Below the pieces are notes generated by a model that was given only the letters and a program-made list of their open reading frames with translations, had not been told where the DNA came from and made no database searches. Shown here one piece after another: positions 1-6,635 of a stretch of DNA of 6,635 bases. Origin of the DNA: Rhodospirillaceae bacterium (lineage in GTDB: Bacteria > Pseudomonadota > Alphaproteobacteria > UBA9219); the NCBI GenBank assembly GCA_003504035.1, contig DOBW01000004.1, positions 5,674 through 12,308 of the forward strand. Direction: 5' to 3'. Numbering within the stretch: the first letter of the stretch is position 1; every line of letters begins with the position of its first letter. The position numbers and the translations under genes were made by a program.

Positions 1-23
1 GCCTGTTTTTTGACAAAAAAGGC
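1..23. repeat. AT-rich inverted repeat at window edge
   Basis: The arms GCC-T-G-TTTTTT (1-11) and AAAAAAGGC (15-23) can pair around a three-base GAC loop, leaving a small bulge in the 5' arm. The stem is mostly A-T pairs with a three-pair G-C foot. It could be part of a terminator for a gene ending left of the window, but no T-run follows it on the plus strand and the window starts inside or next to it. Its role is unknown. Confidence 0.35.
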
Positions 24-43
24 GTAAAGCATAAGAATCGTTA

Positions 44-85
44 GTGTTTTTTTTACCTTTTATCCTTTGATAAAGGGTAAAACAC
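44..85. repeat. Long near-perfect palindrome just upstream of the operon promoter
   Basis: Bases 51-64 (TTTTACCTTTTATC) and 69-82 (GATAAAGGGTAAAA) form a 14-bp inverted repeat around the four-base loop CTTT. The only imperfection is T58 opposite G75, which would be a G-U wobble in RNA. GTG at 44-46 and CAC at 83-85 can add three outer pairs past a bulge of four T's. The right arm ends four bases before the -35 element, so the centre lies near -55 relative to the predicted start of transcription. Neither strand has a T-run after the stem, so it does not look like an intrinsic terminator. It could be an operator or activator site, an AT-rich promoter-upstream element, or the 3' end hairpin of an upstream transcript. 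The repeat is seen directly; the function is inference. Confidence 0.6.
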
Positions 86-86
86 C

Positions 87-121
87 TTGATTTACTTAGA
101 TAAGACGCTATAATGCTGGCT
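87..121 (+). promoter_or_regulatory. Sigma70-type promoter of the nusA-rpsO operon
   Basis: The -35 element TTGATT (87-92) and a consensus -10 element TATAAT (109-114) are separated by 16 bases. Transcription would start near 121-122, giving a nusA leader of about 90 bases. There is no TGn extension of the -10. It is the only good promoter I can see in the window, and every gene gap downstream is under 30 bases, so it probably drives the whole cluster. A promoter hidden inside a coding region cannot be excluded. Confidence 0.72.
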
Positions 122-139
122 AATCCGGGTGGTTGACGG

Positions 140-163
140 GGTGGGCGAAAGCCCGCCTTTTTT
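140..163 (+). terminator. Leader hairpin plus T-run before nusA (rimP-leader-like attenuator)
   Basis: Bases 140-146 (GGTGGGC) pair with 151-157 (GCCCGCC) around a GAAA tetraloop (147-150). This gives seven pairs including one U-G wobble, followed at once by six T's (158-163). It has the form of an intrinsic terminator but lies only about 20-40 bases after the predicted transcription start and about 50 bases before nusA. A premature terminator ahead of the rimP-nusA-infB operon is a known bioinformatically defined element, the rimP leader. Here it stands directly before nusA. CGGGG at 137-141 can instead pair with CCCCG at 172-176, which would take two pairs from the terminator stem. That alternative pairing is short and speculative. 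Attenuation, possibly autogenous through NusA, is inference. Confidence 0.7.
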
Positions 164-211
164 ATTGTCTTCCCCGAAAAGATAACAGAATCGTTAAACG
201 AGGTTCGAGAA

Positions 212-1708
212 ATGGAATTGTTGCATGTAGCCGATGCTGTCGCACGTGAGAAAAACATTGAGCGTGACGAAGTTTTAGAGGCAATGGAACAGGCTATACA
301 GAAAGCCGGTAGAGCCAAATATGGTCACGAGCACGATATTCGCGCTATGATTGATCGCAAAACGGGTGAAGTGAAGCTTCAGCGCTTTCTTCTCGTGGCC
401 GATCCTGTTGAGGAAGAATACGTCCAGATTTCTCTTAAAGAAGCGAAAAAAACAAATTCAGAAATTGAGGTTGGTGGGTATGTCATTGATGACTTGCCGC
501 CGATTGATCTTGGCCGCATTGCTGCACAGACGGCAAAGCAAGTTATTGTTCAAAAAGTTCGTGAGGCCGAGCGCCGCCGTCAATTCACCGAATACAAAGA
601 TCGTATTGGCGAAATTGTCAGTGGTATAGTCAAGCGTGTTGAGTATGGCAATATAACGATTGATCTTGGTCGCGCCGAAGCTATTTTGCGCCGTGATGAA
701 TCCTTGCCGCGTGAGCATTTGAAGAATGGTGATCGTGCCCGCGCCTATATCTATGATGTACGCGAAGAGCAGCGCGGTCCGCAGATTTTCCTCTCACGCA
801 CGCATCCTGTTTTTATGGCGCAGCTCTTTTCTCAGGAAGTGCCCGAGATTTATGACGGCATTATCGAGATTAAGTCTGTCGCACGTGATCCTGGAAGTCG
901 TGCTAAAATCGCTGTTATCTCGAATGATAGCTCTATTGATCCTGTCGGCGCTTGCGTTGGTATGCGCGGCAGCCGTGTTCAGGCCGTTGTGGGTGAGCTT
1001 CAGGGCGAAAAAATTGACATTATCCCTTGGTCTTCCGATCCCGCGACGTTTGTTGTGAATGCTTTGGCACCAGCCGAGGTTGCCAAGGTTGTTTTGGACG
1101 AAGAAAACCATCGCATGGACGTAGTTGTTCCTGATGAGCAGCTTTCTTTGGCTATTGGTCGCCGTGGCCAGAATGTACGTCTTGCTTCGATGCTAACGGG
1201 TTGGGACATTGACATTTTGACCGAGAAAGAAGAATCCGACCGCCGTCAGGAAGAGCTTCATGTTCGCACAACGCTCTTTATTGAAGCGTTGGCCGTTGAT
1301 GATGTTATCGCTCATCTTCTGGTAAGCGAAGGCTTTACGCGCGTTGAGCAAATTGCTGATACGCCTGCGGACGAATTGGCTGAGATTGAAGGCTTTGATC
1401 TTGAGGTTGCGGCTGAGCTTCAGCAGCGTGCCCGTGCTTGGCTTGCAGAATTGGCTGAAAAACTTGAAGCTAGACGCGTTGAGCTTGGCGTCACGGATGA
1501 CGTTATTGGTCTTGTTAACATGACACCAGAGATGGTTGTCAAATTAGGGGAGAAAGAGGTCTTAACCTTGGACGATGTTGCCGATCTGGCTAGCGATGAG
1601 CTGCGCGAGATAATTGGTGAAAGTCTAAGTGAAACACATGCCAACGAAATTATTATGGCTGCGCGCGAACATTGGTTCGCGGACGAACAGCCCGCCGATC
1701 CGGCGTAA
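212..1708 (+). CDS. nusA: Transcription termination/antitermination factor NusA
   Basis: NusA binds RNA polymerase and nascent RNA and modulates pausing, intrinsic termination and antitermination, including at rRNA operons. At 498 residues it is close to E. coli NusA (495). Domains in order are the polymerase-binding N-terminal domain (about 1-125), an S1 RNA-binding domain (about 132-200, from [16 protein letters not shown]), KH1 (GMRG at 250-253), KH2 (GRRGQN at 316-321), and two acidic C-terminal repeats (about 355-412 and 425-490). The second repeat begins near [13 protein letters not shown]. All are intact. The ATG follows GAGG (200-203) at an eight-base spacing. The upstream frame has no other start codon before a TGA at 134-136, so this start is firm. 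It is the first gene after the promoter and leader terminator, the position usually held by rimP. Identification is very secure. Confidence 0.98.
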   Translation: MELLHVADAVAREKNIERDEVLEAMEQAIQKAGRAKYGHEHDIRAMIDRKTGEVKLQRFLLVADPVEEEYVQISLKEAKKTNSEIEVGGYVIDDLPPIDLGRIAAQTAKQVIVQKVREAERRRQFTEYKDRIGEIVSGIVKRVEYGNITIDLGRAEAILRRDESLPREHLKNGDRARAYIYDVREEQRGPQIFLSRTHPVFMAQLFSQEVPEIYDGIIEIKSVARDPGSRAKIAVISNDSSIDPVGACVGMRGSRVQAVVGELQGEKIDIIPWSSDPATFVVNALAPAEVAKVVLDEENHRMDVVVPDEQLSLAIGRRGQNVRLASMLTGWDIDILTEKEESDRRQEELHVRTTLFIEALAVDDVIAHLLVSEGFTRVEQIADTPADELAEIEGFDLEVAAELQQRARAWLAELAEKLEARRVELGVTDDVIGLVNMTPEMVVKLGEKEVLTLDDVADLASDELREIIGESLSETHANEIIMAAREHWFADEQPADPA

Positions 1709-1736
1709 CTGAAGAAAATGAGGTACAGCACAGAAC

Positions 1737-2399
1737 ATGACAAAGGCTTATCCTTCCTTCTCAAACGAGACTACGCCAGAGGTGTCTTCACCTTCTGTAC
1801 GGCGTTGCTTGGTCTCGCTCGAAGTAAAGCCTAAGTCCGAGCTTGTCCGTTTTGCGCTTGATCCTTCCAAAACAATCGTTCCTGATATTGCCTGTAAATT
1901 ACCTGGTCGTGGCCTGTGGGTGACAGCGGATGCTGCGCTTATTGATGAAGCTATCCAGAAAAATCTTTTTTCCAAAGCTGCTAAAACAAAAGTTATCGTT
2001 CCAGCTGATCTTAAAGATCAGATAGAGCAGCTTTTAGCGCGTCGTTGTCTTGATCTTTTGGGACTTGCCAAAGCTGCGGGTGCTGTGGTTGCGCGTGAGC
2101 AAAAGGTTTTGGAAGCGCTTTCTAGCCATGAGCTGGAAGGCATTCTTTTAGCCTGTGATGCCGGTAATGATATCAAAAAGAAAACACAGCGCATCAAATG
2201 TTTTTCCAACCTGATGACACGTGACGCACTTGGTGCGGCTTTGGGGCGTGAGCAGGCGGCTGTTGTAGGATTACGTCCTCATTCTTTGACTAAAAAATTA
2301 AAGCAGGAACTGGCACGGTGGCAAGGCGTTGCTTTGCCTAATCCTGTTCTTGTAAATCTTCAATCTAACCAACCATGCGTAACGGAAGTAGTGACTTAA
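1737..2399 (+). CDS. ylxR: YlxR (RnpM-like) domain fused to an L7Ae/YlxQ-like RNA-binding domain
   Basis: This is a 220-residue two-domain RNA-binding protein. Residues about 21-90 are a YlxR/DUF448 domain, with the RRC motif at 22-24, KPKSELVRF just after, and the signature GRGLWVTAD at 57-65. Residues about 105-190 resemble the L7Ae/YlxQ family: LLGLAKAAG near 107-115, EQKVLEAL at 121-128, and [10 protein letters not shown] at 169-178. In Bacillus and relatives ylxR and ylxQ are separate neighbours between nusA and infB, so one fused gene in the same place fits. YlxR of B. subtilis is reported to bind RNase P RNA (RnpM). Whether this protein does so is inference. The first 20 residues are Ser/Thr/Pro-rich and unconserved in appearance. 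TGAGG (1719-1723) lies 13 bases before the ATG, a long spacing, but an in-frame TGA at 1719 rules out an earlier start. Its stop is one base from infB. Confidence 0.9.
   Translation: MTKAYPSFSNETTPEVSSPSVRRCLVSLEVKPKSELVRFALDPSKTIVPDIACKLPGRGLWVTADAALIDEAIQKNLFSKAAKTKVIVPADLKDQIEQLLARRCLDLLGLAKAAGAVVAREQKVLEALSSHELEGILLACDAGNDIKKKTQRIKCFSNLMTRDALGAALGREQAAVVGLRPHSLTKKLKQELARWQGVALPNPVLVNLQSNQPCVTEVVT
2384..2388 (+). promoter_or_regulatory. Ribosome binding site of infB inside the ylxR 3' end
   Basis: GGAAG lies 12 bases before the infB ATG and within the last codons of ylxR, whose TAA is separated from the ATG by one base. The spacing is longer than ideal, so infB translation may depend partly on ribosomes that have just finished ylxR. 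The coupling is inference from spacing. Confidence 0.5.
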
Positions 2400-2400
2400 T

Positions 2401-4989
2401 ATGACTGATGAAAAGCCTAAAAAGGTATTGTCTCTGGGCAACAAACCAAAGCTTGAGCTGAAGACGCCTCCTGCTAAGGAAGCTGCAGGTGTGGTTGGTT
2501 CCGTCCGCCAGAGTTTTTCTCATGGGCGTAGCAAGACTGTTGAGGTTGAGGTTAAGCGCAAAAAAAGAACAACAGCTGCTGCAAAGAAAATGGAAGCTAA
2601 GACAGCTTATCAGGCTGATAATACTTCAGGTGGTCGCCAGCTTACACAAGAAGAGCGTGAATCGCGTATGCGTGCTTTGCGCGGGGCTGTTTTAGAGAAT
2701 GAACAGCGCAAACAAGACGCTGAGATGCAGGCACAAGAAGAAGAAAAAATTATTGATACGCAAGGCACGTCTCAGGAAGAGGGGCTTAGTGAAAGAGAGC
2801 GCTTGCGCCGCCGTGAGATGGAAGAACTGCGTAGCATTCAGGATCAAGAGAAAGCTGATGGTGAGCAGCGCAAAAAAGAAGACGAAAAGCGCGCCAAAGT
2901 TTTAACGGCCTCTGCGCCGAAGCGTCGCGGTGAAGGCGCCGAGCGTGTGTCGCCAGTGCGTAATGATGGACCTTCTGCGCCACGTGGCGGGGCAGGGTAT
3001 CGCCGTGGGGCAGGGGATGATAATGATCGTCGTCCTCGTCGTGGTGCGCCTTCACAGCGCCGTGGGAGCTCGGATCGCCGTCGCGGTGGTAAAATGACCA
3101 TTACGCAGGCGCTTTCGGGTGAAGAGGGTGGTCGTCATCGTTCTATGGCTGCTATGCGCCGTCGTATGGAGCGTGAAAAACGTCAAAATATGCAGACGCA
3201 AGAGCAAGTTAAAGTGACGCGTGATGTTATTGTTCCTGAAGTTATCACTGTTCAAGAATTGGCAGCGCGTATGGCTGAACGCGGCGTTGATGTTATCAAA
3301 GCGCTGATGAAACTTGGTGTTATGGCCACGATTACACAAAGCATTGATGCCGATACGGCGGAGCTTGTGGTAACCGAGTTTGGTCATCGCATTAAACGTG
3401 TTGCAGAATCGGACGTTGAGGAAAATCTCTCAATTATTGAAGATACAGATGACAACATGTCGTCGCGTCCGCCGGTTGTAACTGTGATGGGGCATGTTGA
3501 TCATGGTAAAACGTCGCTTCTTGATGCGCTGCGTAGCGCCGATGTTGTTGCGGGTGAAGCGGGTGGCATTACCCAGCATATAGGTGCCTATCAAATCATG
3601 TTGCACACGCCGCGTCATGGATTTGATCGCATCACTTTTATTGATACGCCGGGACATGCTGCCTTTACGGAAATGCGTGCGCGCGGTGCGAACGTTACGG
3701 ATATCATCATTCTTGTTGTGGCGGCTGACGATGGAATTATGCCGCAAACGATTGAAGCCATTCGCCATGCGAAGGCGGCAAAGGCACCTCTTGTTGTGGC
3801 CATTAACAAATGTGATTTGGAAGGAGCTAACCCTGATCGTGTGCGTCAAGAGTTGCTCCAGTACGATGTTCAGGTTGAAGAAATGGGCGGCGATGTTCTT
3901 TCTGTTGAAATATCCGCTAAAAAGAAAACAGGTCTGGATAAAGTTAAAGACGCCGTTTTGTTGCAAGCCGAAATGCTTGATCTGAAGGCTAATTCTGATC
4001 GTCCGGCTGAAGGTGCTATTATTGAAGCTAAATTGGAGCGTGGTCGCGGTTCTGTTGCAACGCTTTTGATTAAACGCGGCACAATTAAAGTTGGTGATGT
4101 GTTCGTTGCGGGTGGCGAGTGGGGTAAAGTTCGCGCTCTTGTCGATGATCGCGGACAAAGCGTTCCCTCGGCAGGGCCTGCGATGCCTATTGAGGTTCTT
4201 GGGCTTAACGGAACACCTGTTGCGGGTGATGAGCTGATGGTGGTGCCATCAGAATCACGGGCACGTGAAATTGCCGATTTCCGGTCACGCCGCCGCCGTG
4301 AGATTATTTCTGCAGCAAACAAGCGCACAACGCTTGAGCAAATGATGGAAAACATCAAAGAAGGCGAAGCTCAGGAGTTCCCAATCTTGATTAAAGGCGA
4401 TGTGCACGGTTCTGTTGAGGCTCTTAAAACGGCCTTGGAAAAACTTTCTGAAGAAAACAAGGAAGTCAGAGTCAATGTTTTGGATTCTGCCGTTGGCGCG
4501 ATTACGGAATCTGATGTAACGTTGGCTAATGCATCCAAGGCCATTGTTGTTGGCTTTAATGTGCGCGCTAATCCGCAAGCACGTGAAATGGCCAAGCGTG
4601 ACGGTGTCGAGATTCGTTACTATTCGATCATCTATAATGTGATTGATGATGTGAAGCAGGTTCTCTCTGGCATGCTCGCGCCAGAGCTACACGAGAAGTT
4701 CCTTGGCAATGCGCTTATTCAACAGGTCTTCAATATCACCAAGGTTGGCAAGGTCGCCGGTTGTAAAATTACGGATGGTTTGGTTCGTCGTGGTGCAAAG
4801 GTTCGTTTGCTGCGTGATGATGTGGTTATTCACGAAGGTGCGCTCAAGACGCTTAAGCGTATGAAGGAAGAGGTCAAGGAAGTTCGCGATGGATTTGAAT
4901 GTGGTATGGCCTTTGAGAAGTACGACAATATTCAAGAAGGCGATGTTACCGAATGCTTTGAAATCGAGGAAATCGCGAGAGCGTTATAG
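2401..4989 (+). CDS. infB: Translation initiation factor IF-2
   Basis: IF2 is the GTPase that places fMet-tRNA on the 30S subunit and promotes 50S joining. At 862 residues it is close to E. coli IF2 (890). In order it has an alpha-type N-terminal segment ([11 protein letters not shown] at 35-45, then a basic block), a charged probable coiled coil (about 81-168), an Arg/Gly-rich linker (about 173-230), an IF2_N-type domain (about 275-335), the GTPase domain (about 357-525), a beta-barrel domain II (about 535-620), domain III (about 640-750), and C-terminal tRNA-binding domains to 862. GTP-binding motifs are complete: GHVDHGKT at 364-371, the switch I segment [10 protein letters not shown] at 388-397, DTPGH at 415-419, NKCD at 469-472 and SAK at 505-507. 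The third residue of the NKxD motif is Cys, a tolerated variant. The ATG is one base after the ylxR stop. Identification is very secure. Confidence 0.98.
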   Translation: MTDEKPKKVLSLGNKPKLELKTPPAKEAAGVVGSVRQSFSHGRSKTVEVEVKRKKRTTAAAKKMEAKTAYQADNTSGGRQLTQEERESRMRALRGAVLENEQRKQDAEMQAQEEEKIIDTQGTSQEEGLSERERLRRREMEELRSIQDQEKADGEQRKKEDEKRAKVLTASAPKRRGEGAERVSPVRNDGPSAPRGGAGYRRGAGDDNDRRPRRGAPSQRRGSSDRRRGGKMTITQALSGEEGGRHRSMAAMRRRMEREKRQNMQTQEQVKVTRDVIVPEVITVQELAARMAERGVDVIKALMKLGVMATITQSIDADTAELVVTEFGHRIKRVAESDVEENLSIIEDTDDNMSSRPPVVTVMGHVDHGKTSLLDALRSADVVAGEAGGITQHIGAYQIMLHTPRHGFDRITFIDTPGHAAFTEMRARGANVTDIIILVVAADDGIMPQTIEAIRHAKAAKAPLVVAINKCDLEGANPDRVRQELLQYDVQVEEMGGDVLSVEISAKKKTGLDKVKDAVLLQAEMLDLKANSDRPAEGAIIEAKLERGRGSVATLLIKRGTIKVGDVFVAGGEWGKVRALVDDRGQSVPSAGPAMPIEVLGLNGTPVAGDELMVVPSESRAREIADFRSRRRREIISAANKRTTLEQMMENIKEGEAQEFPILIKGDVHGSVEALKTALEKLSEENKEVRVNVLDSAVGAITESDVTLANASKAIVVGFNVRANPQAREMAKRDGVEIRYYSIIYNVIDDVKQVLSGMLAPELHEKFLGNALIQQVFNITKVGKVAGCKITDGLVRRGAKVRLLRDDVVIHEGALKTLKRMKEEVKEVRDGFECGMAFEKYDNIQEGDVTECFEIEEIARAL

Positions 4990-5000
4990 GCTGAGAGAAA

Positions 5001-5006
5001 GGGAGG
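5001..5006 (+). promoter_or_regulatory. Strong ribosome binding site of rbfA
   Basis: GGGAGG ends six bases before the rbfA ATG. It is the closest match to a Shine-Dalgarno consensus in the window and fixes the rbfA start. It lies in the 23-base gap after infB, so rbfA need not rely on coupling. Confidence 0.8.
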
Positions 5007-5012
5007 CCGCTT

Positions 5013-5417
5013 ATGCGTAGCCAGAGACAGTTAAAGGTTGGTGAGGCTCTGCGGCACGCGCTTTCTGGTTTGTTTCAGCGTGGCGACATTCCTTGGCCCA
5101 AAGGGTTTGTGGTGCCTATGATTACGATCTCGGAAGTTACAATGAGTCCCGATCTTCGCAATGCTACGGTTTATTTTTTGGCGATGGGTGGCGAAGGTGG
5201 TGATGCCACGCAGCGTGTTTTATCCAAGATAGCGGGTTTTTTCCGTCATGAATTGGCGCATGCGGTTAAACTTCGCTATGTTCCCAATTTGGTTTTTGAA
5301 GCGGACACGAGTTTGGAATATGCGGACAACATTGAACGTATTTTAAGCGATCCTATCGTTTCCAAAGATTTGGAAATGGATGAAAATATCTCTCTTGATC
5401 CGGAAGAAGATATTTAA
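5013..5417 (+). CDS. rbfA: 30S ribosome-binding factor RbfA
   Basis: RbfA is a small KH-fold protein that binds the immature 30S subunit, assists late 16S rRNA maturation and leaves before initiation. The 134 residues match the family length. Recognisable family segments are RQLKVGEALRHALS (5-18), ISEVTMSPDLRNATVYF (39-55), AGFFRHELA (74-82) and LRYVPNLVFEADTS (87-100). At the helix-kink position, where E. coli RbfA has Ala-Ser-Gly, this protein reads Ile-Ala-Gly (73-75). As far as I recall, other alphaproteobacterial members also vary here, so I attach little weight to it. The C-terminus is acidic (EMDENISLDPEEDI). The start follows a strong GGGAGG site. The stop is four bases from the chosen truB ATG, and the 3' end of rbfA carries the truB ribosome binding site. 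Confidence 0.96.
   Translation: MRSQRQLKVGEALRHALSGLFQRGDIPWPKGFVVPMITISEVTMSPDLRNATVYFLAMGGEGGDATQRVLSKIAGFFRHELAHAVKLRYVPNLVFEADTSLEYADNIERILSDPIVSKDLEMDENISLDPEEDI
5402..5409 (+). promoter_or_regulatory. Ribosome binding site of truB inside the rbfA 3' end
   Basis: GGAAGAAG lies within the last rbfA codons, nine bases before GTG 5419 and 12 before ATG 5422. It supports a truB start just after the rbfA stop and argues against the longer open frame from ATG 5380, which would begin upstream of this site and overlap rbfA by 38 bases. Confidence 0.6.
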
Positions 5418-5421
5418 CGTG

Positions 5422-6333
5422 ATGGGCAGCATACCGCCTAAACCTTCCGTTCATGGTTGGCTTATTCTCGATAAACCTTTGGGTCTAACCTCAACGCAGG
5501 CGCTTGGTAAAGCGCGGCGTCTTGTCGGTGGGAAAAAGGTTGGCCATATGGGGACGCTTGATCCGTTGGCGACAGGTGTTTTGCCTTTGGCTTTTGGCGA
5601 AGCAACAAAACTGATCCCCTATATTCAAGACGGCGAAAAAGAATATCTCTTCACGGTTCGCTGGGGTCTCAAACGGACAACGGATGATGGCGAAGGGGAG
5701 GTCACTGCGCAAAGTCCCGTGCGCCCCACAGAAGAAAAAATCTTTATGGCCTTGCGTTCATTTGTTGGACATATTTTGCAAACGCCGCCAGCCTATTCAG
5801 CTATCAAAATTGATGGCAAGCGCGCTTATGCGCTGGCGCGTGGCGGAAAAGACCCTCAAATGACCCCGCGCCCCGTTGATGTTTATGTCTTTGATTTGGT
5901 TAAAATGATTGATGCTGACCATGCCTCCTTCAGAGTTGTTTGCGGCTCTGGCACCTATGTGCGGGCTTTGGCGCGGGATTTAGCCGAGTCTTTGGGTACT
6001 TATGGTCATTTAACGGCTTTGCAGCGCACGAGAGTCGGTATTTTTTCTATTGAAAGTGCAATTTCACTGGAAAAACTGGAGGAATTAAGTCATAAACAGG
6101 CCGCTCAAACGGCATTGCTGAAAGTAGGATCGGCGCTGGACGACATCCCGGGTTTGATTCTTACGGCTAGTGATGCTGGGCGATTGCGCGCTGGACAAGG
6201 CCTTCTTATTCGGCCCGATCAAATGGATTTCATGGACGCGCCAATTTTATTGGCTTCGCATCGCGGGACTCCAGTTGCTCTGGTCAAAGCCGAAGGCGGT
6301 GTTTTTCGTGTAGTTCGCGGATTTAACTTTTAA
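5422..6333 (+). CDS. truB: tRNA pseudouridine(55) synthase TruB
   Basis: TruB isomerises U55 in the T-loop of nearly all tRNAs to pseudouridine and also acts as a tRNA chaperone. From ATG 5422 it has 303 residues, near E. coli TruB (314). The catalytic motif GTLDPLATG is at 44-52 with the nucleophile Asp47. Tyr75 (KEYLF) matches the conserved active-site tyrosine, followed by TTDDGEGE at 86-93. [13 protein letters not shown] at 175-187 supplies the conserved Arg181. The tail (about 245-303) fits a short PUA-like C-terminal domain. GTG 5419, directly before the ATG, is an equally possible start (304 residues). An in-frame ATG at 5380 would add 14 residues that look like out-of-frame rbfA sequence and is unlikely. 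The gene begins four bases after rbfA and ends 17 bases before rpsO, so coupling within the operon is likely. Confidence 0.96.
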   Translation: MGSIPPKPSVHGWLILDKPLGLTSTQALGKARRLVGGKKVGHMGTLDPLATGVLPLAFGEATKLIPYIQDGEKEYLFTVRWGLKRTTDDGEGEVTAQSPVRPTEEKIFMALRSFVGHILQTPPAYSAIKIDGKRAYALARGGKDPQMTPRPVDVYVFDLVKMIDADHASFRVVCGSGTYVRALARDLAESLGTYGHLTALQRTRVGIFSIESAISLEKLEELSHKQAAQTALLKVGSALDDIPGLILTASDAGRLRAGQGLLIRPDQMDFMDAPILLASHRGTPVALVKAEGGVFRVVRGFNF

Positions 6334-6339
6334 GTGAAT

Positions 6340-6343
6340 GGAG
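6340..6343 (+). promoter_or_regulatory. Ribosome binding site that favours the second rpsO ATG
   Basis: GGAG is four bases before ATG 6348 and seven before ATG 6351. The seven-base spacing is the more usual one and supports 6351 as the start. A third in-frame ATG at 6357 is 13 bases away. Confidence 0.65.
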
Positions 6344-6350
6344 ATATATG

Positions 6351-6620
6351 ATGTCGATGACAAAAGCGCAAAAACAAGCGCTCATTGCGGATAACGCACA
6401 AGCTAAAGGCGATACAGGTTCACCCGAAGTGCAGGTTGCTATTTTAACGCGCCGCATTAACGAGTTGACCGAACATTTTGCAAAACATAAAAAAGACCAT
6501 CATTCACGTCGTGGGCTTTTGAAAATGGTTGGCACGCGCCGTAGCTTGCTGAGCTATTTGAAGAACAAAAATGTAAAGCGTTACGAAGAGCTGATTGCTA
6601 AGCTTGGTTTGAGAAAATAA
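6351..6620 (+). CDS. rpsO: 30S ribosomal protein S15
   Basis: S15 is a primary 16S rRNA-binding protein that organises the three-way junction of the central domain and nucleates 30S platform assembly. From ATG 6351 it has 89 residues, the standard family length. Hallmarks are [10 protein letters not shown] at 21-30, [16 protein letters not shown] at 42-57 and the C-terminal [13 protein letters not shown]. The rRNA-contacting residues Asp21, His42, Asp49 and Ser52 are present (E. coli numbering less one). ATG 6348 in the same frame would add one Met. Ribosome binding site spacing and family length favour 6351. Only 17 bases separate truB and ATG 6351, so there is no room for a separate leader like the E. 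coli rpsO pseudoknot unless it extends into truB. No terminator follows within the window. Confidence 0.97.
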   Translation: MSMTKAQKQALIADNAQAKGDTGSPEVQVAILTRRINELTEHFAKHKKDHHSRRGLLKMVGTRRSLLSYLKNKNVKRYEELIAKLGLRK

Positions 6621-6635
6621 GAAGAAAACAAATGG

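Noticed and set aside
1..32. Minus-strand frame from ATG at 32-30 (MLYAFFVKKQ) running off the left edge, as a divergent gene
   Set aside because: Only ten or so codons are visible, there is no ribosome binding site at a sensible distance, and the sequence coincides with the AT-rich inverted repeat.
1..44. Plus-strand frames ending at TAA 25-27 or TAG 42-44 as the tail of an upstream gene
   Set aside because: Both are too short to recognise, and neither resembles a known protein end. It stays possible but unsupported.
133..166. Second promoter with TTGACG at 133-138
   Set aside because: The only AT-rich candidate -10 (TTTATT, 161-166) is 22 bases away, and the segment is better explained as terminator hairpin and T-run.
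3880..3930. NKCD instead of NKID/NKMD in IF2, and SAKKK after the G domain, as signs of altered nucleotide specificity
   Set aside because: The Asn, Lys and Asp that read guanine are all present (469, 470, 472), and Cys at the variable position is seen in other alphaproteobacterial IF2 proteins.
3430..4158. Long minus-strand open frame (242 codons) inside infB
   Set aside because: It is antisense to the GTPase domain of infB, its Asn/Arg/Thr-rich translation resembles no family I know, and it is a by-product of infB codon use.
5380..5421. Longer truB reading frame starting at ATG 5380
   Set aside because: It would overlap rbfA by 38 bases and begin upstream of the GGAAGAAG site. The extra 14 residues are not typical of TruB, whose conserved part starts at [10 protein letters not shown].

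Overview
The window holds a compact, all-plus-strand transcription and translation cluster in the order nusA – ylxR (rnpM-like) – infB – rbfA – truB – rpsO. It is preceded by about 210 bases of intergenic DNA that carry the operon promoter and leader. I see no mobile element, tRNA, rRNA, CRISPR array or broken gene. By eye the GC content is a little under 50%. The organism looks like an alphaproteobacterium of middling GC. The reasons are the gene order, the alpha-type IF2 N-terminus (VRQSFSHGR followed by a Lys/Arg block), the YlxR domain fused to an L7Ae-like domain, and the TruB N-terminus ([10 protein letters not shown]). I cannot place it to genus.

Layout. Bases 1-211 contain an AT-rich hairpin at the left edge, a long near-perfect palindrome (51-82), and a sigma70-type promoter (-35 at 87-92, -10 TATAAT at 109-114). 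A GAAA-capped hairpin followed by six T's (140-163) then lies inside the predicted nusA leader. nusA runs 212-1708, ylxR 1737-2399, infB 2401-4989, rbfA 5013-5417, truB 5422-6333 and rpsO 6351-6620. The gaps between genes are 28, 1, 23, 4 and 17 bases, so the genes are very probably co-transcribed and several are probably translationally coupled. The last 15 bases hold only a possible next start codon at 6632.

How the genes work together. NusA controls RNA polymerase pausing, termination and antitermination. The YlxR/L7Ae-like protein is an RNA-binding protein. IF2 delivers initiator tRNA to the 30S subunit. RbfA matures the 30S subunit. TruB makes pseudouridine 55 in tRNA. S15 is a primary 16S rRNA-binding protein of the 30S platform. 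The cluster therefore links transcription elongation, tRNA modification, 30S assembly and translation initiation.

The genes are ordinary housekeeping genes with intact motifs, and I found no convincing novel system. The part most worth a second look is the control region. The usual first gene of this operon, rimP, is not present between the promoter and nusA, yet a leader terminator of the kind known ahead of rimP is kept directly in front of nusA. A 14-bp inverted repeat also abuts the -35 element.
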